DNA of 9,717 nucleotides from DASVDK01 sp036381125 [NCBI: Thermodesulfobacteriota bacterium] (GTDB taxonomy: Bacteria > DASVDK01): NCBI GenBank assembly GCA_036381125.1, contig DASVDK010000091.1:1-9717 (forward strand), given 5' to 3'. This document shows, piece after piece, positions 1-6,523 of the stretch (within the stretch, counting starts at the first letter, position 1; each line of letters opens with the position of its first letter). A program made the position numbers and the translations under genes. The notes below the pieces were generated by a model that saw only the letters and a program-made list of their open reading frames with translations, ran no database searches and had not been told where the DNA came from.

Positions 1-1
1 G

Positions 2-886
2 TACCAGCCGAGGCCCGGCGACGCCTGGACCTATCACGCCGACCTCGCCACCCGCTACGACTGGCTCTGGTTCCTCGTCTGGCCCGCGAGCGTCGTGGCC
101 GCGCTGGCGCGGCCGCGGGCCGGGCTCTTCGTGGCCTGCGCCTTCTGGGTGCCGTTCGCCGCCCTCTCGGTGGTGGTGGCCACCAAGCAGCCGCGATACG
201 CGGTGCACCTCCTCCCGTTCGCATGGCTGCTCCTCGGCACCGCCGCCGAGGTTGCCTGGCCCCGGGTGCGCGCGGTCGTCCTCGCGCAGGGCCGACGCCT
301 CGTCCCCGATCGGCTCGAGGCGGCGGCCTGGCTGCCGCCGGCCCTCCTCGCCGCGGTGCTCGCGCTCGCGCTCGCGCCGCCCCTGTGGGCGACGCCGGCG
401 GTCGTCGACGCCCTGCGCCGCCACACGGAGACGACCGGCCGATTCACGACGGGGCACTACCAGGAGTGGCGGGACCTCGCCGCGCGGCTCGAGCCTCGCC
501 TGCCCGCCGACGCGCGGATCGTCTCCACCACGTGGCACGCGCCCATCTACTACCTGCACCGCCCGACGAACCACCTCCTCCCCGCCTTCCGCGAGCGCGG
601 GGAGGGGGACTGGGAGACGCCGGAGCGGGATCCCCGTCCACAGGTGCAGACCGCGGAGGACCTCGATCGGCTCCTCGCGACGGGACACGCCATCTGGGTG
701 ATCACCCGGCGGTCGAGCTGGGAACGGCCCGGCTATCTCGACGCCGGCTTCAAGCGCGCCGTGGAGGCGCGGTGCCTCCGGCGGGCGCTGCCGCAACGCT
801 CGAGCTTCGTCGCGTTCGACTGCGGCCGGCGCCCGGACGGTATCCGACGGGAGGAGCGCGACGCCGCTCCGTCCGATGCCTCGTGA
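2..886 (+). CDS. GT-C superfamily (PMT/ArnT-like) membrane glycosyltransferase, C-terminal part
   Basis: The reading frame is open from base 2 and ends at TGA 884-886, so the 5' part of the gene lies outside the window; 294 residues are visible. Four hydrophobic stretches are seen: about residues 21-37 (starting YDWLWFLVW), 43-62, 68-90 (after KQPRYAVHLLPF) and 110-130. A soluble tail of about 160 residues follows. The K-x-x-R-Y-x-x-x-x-x-P element just before a membrane segment is typical of GT39/GT83-like enzymes, which transfer sugars from polyprenyl-phosphate donors on the outer face of the inner membrane. The catalytic N-terminal loop with acidic residues is not in view, so substrate and exact family are unknown. 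The soluble tail (with WHAPIYYL and IWVITRRSSW) looks like the C-terminal periplasmic domain found in many of these proteins. An internal GTG at 95 is not the real start, because the frame stays open and hydrophobic upstream of it. Confidence 0.75.
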   Translation, partial: YQPRPGDAWTYHADLATRYDWLWFLVWPASVVAALARPRAGLFVACAFWVPFAALSVVVATKQPRYAVHLLPFAWLLLGTAAEVAWPRVRAVVLAQGRRLVPDRLEAAAWLPPALLAAVLALALAPPLWATPAVVDALRRHTETTGRFTTGHYQEWRDLAARLEPRLPADARIVSTTWHAPIYYLHRPTNHLLPAFRERGEGDWETPERDPRPQVQTAEDLDRLLATGHAIWVITRRSSWERPGYLDAGFKRAVEARCLRRALPQRSSFVAFDCGRRPDGIRREERDAAPSDAS

Positions 887-972
887 TCCGGGTGACGTGG
901 GCGGCTCACGCAGCCGGTCCTTGGTTCGCCGCTTGCACCGGGCGCGCGATCGTCACGCCCGGAGATCCGAAC

Positions 973-2466
973 ATGGCGCCAGCGGTCACGCGTCGTCTCG
1001 TTCGTTTCCCCCCGTTCGTCCTCGCCGGTCTCGTCGCCCTCGCCGGATGCGGCGACCAGACGGAGACGCTCGCCGGCGCCGGCAGCGACCCGCCGTTCCG
1101 TGATCGTTCGCTCGGCGGCGTGTCCGACGTCGAGGACGAGATCACCGCGCCGCTGCAGACGTCGGCCGAGGCGGAGGTCGAGGCCGCGCCGCTGCCGCCC
1201 CCGGCCGACCCCGACGACCTCGAGGCGGCCGCCGCCCGTGCCGAGACCCTCGTGGCCGACCCGGAGGAGCGGGTGCGCGAGCCGACGACGGCGCCCACGC
1301 CGGCGCCGCCCGCGGCCCGGCCGTCCGCCGACGGGACGCTCGACCGGCTCTGCTTCTCGCCGAAGGAGGACTGCCTGAACCTGCTCCTCTCCTACCTCCA
1401 GGCGGAGACGGAGGGGATCGACATCGCCATCTACCACCTGTACGACAGCCGGATCTCGGAGATCCTCATCCGGAAGCACGGGGCCGGGGTACCGGTTCGC
1501 GTACTGGCCGACCGCCACGCGTACACCGTCAAGGCCTCGCACCGGCGCGAGATGAACAGGCTCGCGGCAGGCGGGGTGCCGGTGCGGACGAACCGCTTCC
1601 GGGGGATCATCCACCACAAGATGACGATCCTCCACGGTCTCGGGCTCGTCGAGCAGGGCTCGATGAACTACACGTCCATCGCGAGCCGCAAGGTGGCCGG
1701 CGCGAACGGCCGGCCGGAGTGGAACGAGGAGCTGGCGTTCTTCACGACGAACCGGCGCGTCCTCGCGCGCTACCGGGAGCGCTTCGACCGCGCCTGGGCC
1801 AACACGGGCGGCGGCCAGAAGGCGTACCTGGTCTTCCGTCCCGACATGGCGCTGCCGACGTTCGACGAGGCGGAGGCCCGCAAGCCGGTCACCTGCTACG
1901 AGAATCCGAGCCCTGGCCCGAGGCCGTTGCGGGAGGATCCGCTGCTGTCGGTCTGCTTCGGCGGCGATCAGCAGTGCAACAAGGACGTGGTCGGTCCGCT
2001 CGTCGCGGACGAGAACCGGCGCCTCGACGTGATCGCCTTCCGGCTCACGGTCGGCTCGGTCACCGGCCCGATCCTCGAGCGGGCGCGGGCGGGAGTGTCG
2101 GTGCGCCTGATCTTCGAGCGATCGCAGTATGCCCACCCGAGCTACCCGAGCATGACGGCGTTCCTGAACGCGCTCCACGAGATCGGCCGGGCGACGGGGG
2201 AGGTGGCGATCAGGGCGACCGCGCACCAGGGTTTCATGCACATGAAGTCCGTCATCACGTCGAAGGCGGCGACCTGGGGCTCGGGCAACTACACCACGAC
2301 GTCGTCCAGGCACGTGCGCGGTTGCCAGAGCCTCTACTACCAGGCGGAGGACATGATCGTCGCGAAGGACGGGTCCCTCGTCGACCGGATGCGGGCCCGC
2401 TTCGACGAGATGTGGGAGAGCCGCGACTTCGCCGACTGGGAGCCGTCCGGGGGGGCCGAGGAGTGA
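973..2466 (+). CDS. Lipoprotein with two phospholipase D-like (HKD-type) domains, nuclease-like
   Basis: The product has 497 residues. The start is ATG 973, with GGAG at 961-964 eight bases upstream. It gives a lipoprotein signal peptide with Arg7-Arg8, a hydrophobic core and lipobox LAGC (Cys26), which argues against longer upstream readings of the frame. Residues 27-120 are a low-complexity Ala/Pro/Glu tether. Two PLD half-domains follow. Half 1 has H214-x-K216 and GSMN 229-232; half 2 has H423-x-K425 and GSGN 436-439. In canonical HxKx4Dx6GSxN the Asp is seven residues after the His; here those positions are His221 and Ser430, and spacing to GSxN is one residue longer and one shorter respectively. 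Each half opens with CF-x5-C (Cys127/Cys134 and Cys328/Cys335), matching a possible disulfide in each repeat. PLD enzymes cleave phosphodiesters in lipids or nucleic acids through the paired His residues; the CFSP-like opening resembles Nuc-type endonucleases. Predicted location is the periplasm or inner face of the outer membrane. Substrate and activity are not proven. Confidence 0.85.
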   Translation: MAPAVTRRLVRFPPFVLAGLVALAGCGDQTETLAGAGSDPPFRDRSLGGVSDVEDEITAPLQTSAEAEVEAAPLPPPADPDDLEAAAARAETLVADPEERVREPTTAPTPAPPAARPSADGTLDRLCFSPKEDCLNLLLSYLQAETEGIDIAIYHLYDSRISEILIRKHGAGVPVRVLADRHAYTVKASHRREMNRLAAGGVPVRTNRFRGIIHHKMTILHGLGLVEQGSMNYTSIASRKVAGANGRPEWNEELAFFTTNRRVLARYRERFDRAWANTGGGQKAYLVFRPDMALPTFDEAEARKPVTCYENPSPGPRPLREDPLLSVCFGGDQQCNKDVVGPLVADENRRLDVIAFRLTVGSVTGPILERARAGVSVRLIFERSQYAHPSYPSMTAFLNALHEIGRATGEVAIRATAHQGFMHMKSVITSKAATWGSGNYTTTSSRHVRGCQSLYYQAEDMIVAKDGSLVDRMRARFDEMWESRDFADWEPSGGAEE

Positions 2467-2476
2467 ACGAGCCGCG

Positions 2477-2863
2477 CTATCGCGTCTCGGGGAAGGTCCA
2501 GCGGGAGTTGCAGAGGTAGTTGATCGCGGTGCCCGGGAGGATGCCGATCGCCTGCGCGACCGTCGGCGGGATGCCCGGGACCAGGCGGGAGAGCAGGACG
2601 AAGGCCGCGTAGCTCGCCAGGAGGGCCAGCAGCGCGACGGACTTGAACTTGAGCCCCCTGACCCAGAGGGAGTCCGATCGAGGGCGGTCGGCGAAGGTCC
2701 ACGTCTCGTGGAGGACGAAGTTCGAGAGGATCGACGCCTCGATGGCGATCGGCGAGGCGAGATACTTGTTGAGGCCGGCCGCCAGGAGGAGCGCGAGCGT
2801 GCCGAGGTTCACGACCGCGCCGACCGCGCCGACGGCGAGGAAGCGCGCCAGGCGCGGCGTCAT
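2477..2863 (-). CDS. GtrA-family small membrane protein (probable polyprenyl-phosphate-sugar translocase)
   Basis: The product has 128 residues, a normal length for GtrA. Four membrane segments are visible, at about residues 8-29, 34-52, 73-93 and 98-118. Family hallmarks are R-F-L-A-V-G-A-V-G-A at the N terminus, SNFVLHETWTF (residues 47-57) closing helix 2 and NYLCNSRWTF (residues 115-124) closing helix 4. GtrA proteins are thought to flip undecaprenyl-phosphate-linked sugars across the inner membrane for O-antigen, teichoic acid or arabinan modification. The ATG at 2863 overlaps the stop of the upstream glycosyltransferase as ATGA (2860-2863), so the two are almost certainly translationally coupled and act as a donor-making and donor-moving pair. 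The stop TAG lies 10 bp from the stop of the convergent PLD gene. The transported sugar cannot be read from the sequence. Confidence 0.9.
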   Translation of the reverse strand: MTPRLARFLAVGAVGAVVNLGTLALLLAAGLNKYLASPIAIEASILSNFVLHETWTFADRPRSDSLWVRGLKFKSVALLALLASYAAFVLLSRLVPGIPPTVAQAIGILPGTAINYLCNSRWTFPETR

Positions 2864-3861
2864 CGACCCGTCGTGCCGACCGGGGCCGGGCCCGCCGCCG
2901 CGGGCCTCTGGGCCGCCGCCTCCCGCTCGTCGAAGCCGACCGCTTCGCGCACCAGGTAGAGCGGCCGCCCCTTCACCTCCGTGTAGATGCGCCCGATGTA
3001 CTCGCCGATCACGCCGAGGGTGATGAGCTGGATGCCGCCGAGGAAGAGGATGACCACCATGAGGGACGCGTAGCCGGGTACGTCCGAGCCGTGCAGGAGC
3101 GTGCGGACGACGAGGAACGCGGCGAACAGGAAGGCGAAGAGCGACACGGCGAGCCCCACGTAGGTCCAGACTCGGAGCGGGACCGTGCTGAAGGAGGTGA
3201 TGCCGTCGAGGGCGAAGTTCCAGAGGCGCCAGTAGTTCCAGGTCGTGCGCCCGGCGTGGCGCGGGGCGCGGTCGTAGAGGATCGCCGTCTGACGGAAGCC
3301 GACCCAGGCGAAGAGGCCCTTCATGAAGCGGGTGCGCTCGGGGAGGTTCCGGAGCGCCTCGACCACCCGGCGGTCCATGAGCCGGAAGTCGCCCGTGTTG
3401 CGGGGGATCGGGATCTCCGTCACCCGGTCGAGCACGCGGTAGAACGCGTTGGCCGTGAAGCGCTTGAGCCAGCTCTCGCCGCGGCGGGACCGGCGCGTGG
3501 CGTACACGACGTCGTAGCCCGACCGCCATGCGGCGACCAGCTCGGCGATGACCTCGGGCGGGTCCTGCAGGTCGGCGTCGATCGGCACGACGGCCTCGCC
3601 GCTCGCGTAGTCGATGCCGGCGGTGAGCGCCACCTCCTTGCCGAAGTTCCGGGCGAGGCTGAGGACCTTGAGGCTGGGCGTCCGGCGCCGCTGCGCGAGG
3701 AGCCGGGCGAGCGTGTCGTCCCGGCTGCCGTCGTTCACGCAGATGACCTCGTAGGACAGACCGAGCCGATCGAGGACCGGGATGATCCGGTCGACGAACC
3801 GGTCCACGTTCGCCGACTCGTTGTACATCGGCGCGACGACCGACAGCTCCACGCGGGGCAT
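2860..3861 (-). CDS. GtrB/ArnC-like GT2 polyprenyl-phosphate glycosyltransferase
   Basis: The product has 333 residues, the usual length for the DPM1-like GtrB/ArnC/YfdH group. The N-terminal GT-A domain shows PMYNES (11-16), VNDGSRDDT (42-50), LARNFGKE (69-76) and the metal/nucleotide motif DADLQDPPE (95-103). RFMKGLFAWVGF (179-190) and FALDGITSFS (216-225) are typical of the family. Two membrane helices follow, at about 232-253 and 264-285, then the hallmark GEYIGRIYTEVKGRPLYLV (286-304) and a short Ala/Pro-rich tail. The enzyme transfers a hexose (or a related sugar) from a nucleotide sugar to undecaprenyl phosphate at the cytoplasmic face. The start ATG 3861 has AGGT six bases away or GGAGG 12 bases away; no other start fits better. 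It is coupled to the GtrA gene by a 4-bp overlap. No promoter was convincing in the 161 bp upstream. The sugar is not determinable here. Confidence 0.92.
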   Translation of the reverse strand: MPRVELSVVAPMYNESANVDRFVDRIIPVLDRLGLSYEVICVNDGSRDDTLARLLAQRRRTPSLKVLSLARNFGKEVALTAGIDYASGEAVVPIDADLQDPPEVIAELVAAWRSGYDVVYATRRSRRGESWLKRFTANAFYRVLDRVTEIPIPRNTGDFRLMDRRVVEALRNLPERTRFMKGLFAWVGFRQTAILYDRAPRHAGRTTWNYWRLWNFALDGITSFSTVPLRVWTYVGLAVSLFAFLFAAFLVVRTLLHGSDVPGYASLMVVILFLGGIQLITLGVIGEYIGRIYTEVKGRPLYLVREAVGFDEREAAAQRPAAAGPAPVGTTGR

Positions 3862-3947
3862 GGCAGACCTGGCCCTCCGGGTCGGTTGGCGAGCCTCTCG
3901 CCGCGACCAGCCCCTAGCTTAAACGATGCCAGACGGGCGGAGTAGGG

Positions 3948-3968
3948 CCTCGCCGGCCGCCGGCGAGG
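3948..3968 (-). terminator. GC-rich perfect hairpin downstream of the transglycosylase gene (possible terminator)
   Basis: This is a 21-bp perfect inverted repeat, CCTCGCCGGC then C then GCCGGCGAGG, 54 bp past the transglycosylase stop and before the GtrB start. It could end or pause the upstream transcript. There is no T-run after it on either strand, so intrinsic termination is only a possibility; in such GC-rich DNA it could also be chance. Confidence 0.3.
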
Positions 3969-4022
3969 GCGGCGGGGACGGTGCCGCCGGAGCGTCGGGG
4001 GAGGCGGCGCCCGGCGCGCGGG

Positions 4023-5384
4023 TCAGTCGGCGGCGGGCGCTTCCTCGGCGAGCGCCGCCGCGTCCGGCGCGGCGGCCTGCGGGGCGGCCGCCTCCGGCGC
4101 GGCCTCGCCCGGCCGTTCGATCTCCGAGAGCACCTCCTCGGGCGATCGGCCGCGGCGCGCGCCGTGCTGGATGAGGTTGTACAGCTCGTTCACCGCCACG
4201 AACTGCGCGTAGTAGTTGCGCGACGCGTACTTGAAGCGGGGGCCGTTGTACGTGCGCACGATGACGTCCACGTCGGTCGTCCCCGTGCGCCTCACCGCGT
4301 TCTTGATCCCCGCGAGCCCGTGGTGGTAGGCCATGAGCGCCAGCGGCCAGGACCCGGTCTCCCGGTAGTTGTAGGAGAGGAGCTTGGCCGCCGCGATGGT
4401 CGAGGCCTTGACGTCGCGGCGGCGGTCCTGCTTCTTGTCGACGAGGTCGTAGAGGCGTGCGGTCGACTTGATGAACTGCCAGACCCCGACCGCGCGCGAC
4501 TTGGACGACGCCTGCGGGTTGAAGCCGGACTCGACGAAGGGCAGCCGCGTCAGCTCGATCGGCAGGTTCCGCTCGCGGAAGATCCGTTCCATCTCGGGCA
4601 GGTAGCGCTCCGAGGCGTCGAGCGCCTCGAGGAACCGGTCGCGCATGCCGGCCTGGCCGTGGATGCGGCGCCCCGCCTCCCGGTACTTCTCCGGCCCGCC
4701 CGGCACGGCCTCGAGGAGCGCCTTCACGCGCGCCTCCTCGGAGGAGAGCCGCGTCGCCGGCGTCGCGGCGGCGAGGCGCGCGAGGATCGCGCGGTACTTC
4801 TCCCGCGCGCGGCGGACGGTCGCCCGGCGCGCCGCGAGGTAGCGCTTCCACTCGGCCGGCCGCGACGACATCTGGACGACCTCGTAGATCACGTTCATGT
4901 GCCGGGTGTCGTGCACGACGATGTCGTAGAGGCCCACCTGCGAGTAGATGAACTTCCAGAAGTCGACGCGCGTCCGGAGCTGACCGGGGACGGGGAAGCC
5001 CGGATCGAGCACCGCCATCGGGGTGTCCGGGAGGCCCTCGACGTCGACCTCCGCATTCTCCGGCGACGCGGCGACGCCCCACTCGGGCTCGGTCTGGCGG
5101 GGCGAGGCGGCCGGGTCCGGCGCGACCGTTCGATCGGCCTGCGACAGCGCCCCCGCCGGGTCGGGGCCCGCCTCGCGGTCGCCGTCGGCCTCCGGCTCCT
5201 CGACCGCCTCGGCGAGCGAGGCCGGCGTGACCTCGGCCTGCGGGGTCGCCTCCGCCGCGTCCGTCGGCTCGACCGCCGCGGCCGGCCGCGCCGCAATCCC
5301 GGGGGTCAGCGCCAGAGTGAGCAATGTCACAAGAGAGCCGCAAGCGGCCTTCGCGGCGGTGGAAATCGGGTGACGACGGGACAT
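4023..5384 (-). CDS. MltD-like lytic transglycosylase (SLT domain), secreted
   Basis: The product has 453 residues. ATG 5384 is supported by GGGAGG at 5393-5398 (8-base spacing) and by a signal peptide (hydrophobic core about 14-30, A-x-A near 35-37). Residues 38-125 are a Pro/Ala/Glu-rich linker. Residues 138-175 (DFWKFIYSQVGLYDIVVHD and beyond) match the N-terminal segment common in MltD-type proteins. The SLT domain spans about 250-405: LPFVESGFNPQASS carries catalytic Glu285, then AVGVWQFI (298-305), AYHHG (352-356) and YNGPRFKYASRNYYAQF (379-395). The enzyme cleaves peptidoglycan between MurNAc and GlcNAc, giving 1,6-anhydro ends, in the periplasm. The usual AYN-x-G motif has His in place of Asn. 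No LysM repeats follow; the C terminus is an Ala/Pro/Glu-rich tail. No lipobox Cys sits at the cleavage site, so it is more likely soluble than a lipoprotein. A good promoter candidate lies directly upstream. Confidence 0.9.
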   Translation of the reverse strand: MSRRHPISTAAKAACGSLVTLLTLALTPGIAARPAAAVEPTDAAEATPQAEVTPASLAEAVEEPEADGDREAGPDPAGALSQADRTVAPDPAASPRQTEPEWGVAASPENAEVDVEGLPDTPMAVLDPGFPVPGQLRTRVDFWKFIYSQVGLYDIVVHDTRHMNVIYEVVQMSSRPAEWKRYLAARRATVRRAREKYRAILARLAAATPATRLSSEEARVKALLEAVPGGPEKYREAGRRIHGQAGMRDRFLEALDASERYLPEMERIFRERNLPIELTRLPFVESGFNPQASSKSRAVGVWQFIKSTARLYDLVDKKQDRRRDVKASTIAAAKLLSYNYRETGSWPLALMAYHHGLAGIKNAVRRTGTTDVDVIVRTYNGPRFKYASRNYYAQFVAVNELYNLIQHGARRGRSPEEVLSEIERPGEAAPEAAAPQAAAPDAAALAEEAPAAD

Positions 5385-5417
5385 CCGGGCGGCCTCCCTT
5401 GGGACGATGCCGCCCGG

Positions 5418-5446
5418 GTTCTACGGATTGGTGGGGGGGCTGTCAA
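5418..5446 (-). promoter_or_regulatory. Sigma70-like promoter of the transglycosylase gene
   Basis: On the minus strand TTGACA (5446-5441) is a perfect -35 box, followed by a 17-bp spacer and TAGAAC (5423-5418) as a -10 box with four of six consensus bases. The predicted transcript start near 5411 leaves a leader of about 26 nt containing the GGGAGG ribosome binding site. The placement fits the gene start well. Confidence 0.55.
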
Positions 5447-5454
5447 GCCATTTC

Positions 5455-5490
5455 TCGGGGCAGATGACCCCGACCGGGCAGGCCTGCCCG
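5455..5490 (-). terminator. Two adjacent small hairpins after the parvulin gene (possible terminator)
   Basis: Downstream of the parvulin stop, a 16-bp perfect palindrome CGGGCAGGCCTGCCCG (5475-5490) is followed in the minus-strand transcript by TCGGGG-7 nt-CCCCGA (5455-5473). They lie just before the transglycosylase -35 box, where a terminator would be expected. No clear U-tract follows, so function is uncertain. Confidence 0.35.
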
Positions 5491-5535
5491 CCCGGCGATG
5501 CGGAGCCGCCGAACCACGCGCGATCGGCTGCCGCG

Positions 5536-6456
5536 TTACTCGGCGAGCCTGGACTCGTCGATGCTGATCTTCGCCTTTGCGCGGAGGTCCTCGACGTACT
5601 GCTCGACCGCGCGCTGTTGCCGCTCCTCCCGCAACTGCTCCGCGATGCGGTCCTTCACGTCGTCGAACGAGGCCTGCTCGGCGGGGCGCTTCTCCTCGAG
5701 CCTGATAATGTGGTAGCCGAATTGCGTCTTCACCACTGGCGACAGGTCGCCCGGCTTCTCGAGGCGGAAGGCCGCGTCGGCGAACGCCGGCACCATCCGA
5801 TCCTTCGTGAAGAACCCGAGGTCGCCGCCCCGGCCGGCGCTCCCCTCGTCCTTCGAGGACGCCCTGGCCGCCTCGGCGAAGTCTCTGCCGCCCAGGATCT
5901 CCTCGCGCAGTTGCCTGGCCTGCGCCTCGGTGTCGACGAGGATGTGGCTCGCCCGCACCTGCTCCTGCGACTTGAGGAACTGGTCCCTGTGCGTGTCGTA
6001 GTACGCCCTGAGGTCGCTCTCGGGGACGTTCGCCGCCGCCCGGTCGGCCACCTGCTGGATCATCGCCACGATGGCCGCCTGCTCGGCGTACGCCTGGACC
6101 TGCGCCTTCACCGCCGGGTCGTCCGGCATGCCCTGCGCCCTGGCGCGCGCGTAGAGGAGCTTCGTCAGGATGAGGTTGTCGAGCACCTGCTTGCGGCCCT
6201 GCGGCGTGGCGGCCAGCGACCGGTACTGCTCGGGCAGCCGCGTGAGCGCCTCGTCGAGGTCCTTCCTCGTGACGACCTGACCGTCGACCGTGGCGATCAC
6301 CACGTCGCCGGGCGCAGCCGAGCCGGCCGCGGAGGCGCCGGGAGCGGTCTGGCCCTTCGCGGGCTCGGACGGCGCGGCGGCGGCCGCCGCGGTGAAGGGG
6401 ACGAGGGCAGCCGCAATCGCGAGCGCCGCGAGCGCGGCGCGAGGGGTCGAGCGCAT
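5536..6456 (-). CDS. Periplasmic PpiC/SurA-type peptidyl-prolyl cis-trans isomerase (parvulin)
   Basis: The product has 306 residues. ATG 6456 has GGAGG at 6467-6471 (10-base spacing). A Sec signal peptide is clear (hydrophobic Ala/Leu stretch 7-28), followed by a flexible Ala/Gly segment to about 50. Residues 51-140 form a SurA_N-like helical chaperone region starting VVIATVDGQVVTRKDLDEAL and including LDNLILTKLLYARA. The parvulin domain covers about 166-256: VRASHILVDTEAQA, GRDFAEAARASSKDEGSAGRGGDLG (in two parts, 190-214), FFTKDRMVPAFADAAF and FGYHIIRLEEKRP. A charged C-terminal helix ends the protein. The family isomerises prolyl bonds and assists folding of secreted or outer-membrane proteins in the periplasm. 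With one parvulin domain it is closer to PrsA/PpiC-type proteins than to two-domain SurA. It lies 67 bp after yifB with its own promoter candidate. Confidence 0.92.
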   Translation of the reverse strand: MRSTPRAALAALAIAAALVPFTAAAAAAPSEPAKGQTAPGASAAGSAAPGDVVIATVDGQVVTRKDLDEALTRLPEQYRSLAATPQGRKQVLDNLILTKLLYARARAQGMPDDPAVKAQVQAYAEQAAIVAMIQQVADRAAANVPESDLRAYYDTHRDQFLKSQEQVRASHILVDTEAQARQLREEILGGRDFAEAARASSKDEGSAGRGGDLGFFTKDRMVPAFADAAFRLEKPGDLSPVVKTQFGYHIIRLEEKRPAEQASFDDVKDRIAEQLREERQQRAVEQYVEDLRAKAKISIDESRLAE

Positions 6457-6488
6457 GGCGATGGAGCCTCCGGGACGCGAAAAGGTCC

Positions 6489-6517
6489 ATGCTCGCGCGC
6501 CGGGCGCCGAGCGTCAA
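6489..6517 (-). promoter_or_regulatory. Candidate promoter of the parvulin gene with palindromic spacer
   Basis: TTGACG (6517-6512, minus strand) is a five-of-six -35 box; 17 bp later GAGCAT (6494-6489) is a weak -10. The predicted leader is about 26 nt, as for the transglycosylase promoter. The spacer is itself an imperfect inverted repeat (6491-6512, GCTCG and GCGCC arms with one bulged base), which could be an operator or, alternatively, the yifB terminator, since TTTT occurs on the minus strand at 6483-6480. Confidence 0.4.
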
Positions 6518-6523
6518 GGCGCC

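Noticed and set aside
223-972. Upstream extension of the PLD lipoprotein frame by 250 codons
   Set aside because: It overlaps the GT-C gene out of frame and encodes Arg/Pro/Ala-rich nonsense; ATG 973 has a ribosome binding site and begins a proper lipoprotein signal peptide.
733-2313. 526-codon minus-strand open frame
   Set aside because: Antisense shadow of the PLD gene: Arg/His/Asp-rich, without domains, opposite a gene with clear motifs. High GC makes such long false frames common here.
3981-5567. 528-codon plus-strand open frame
   Set aside because: Antisense shadow of the transglycosylase gene, with Arg/Val/Leu-rich low-complexity translation.
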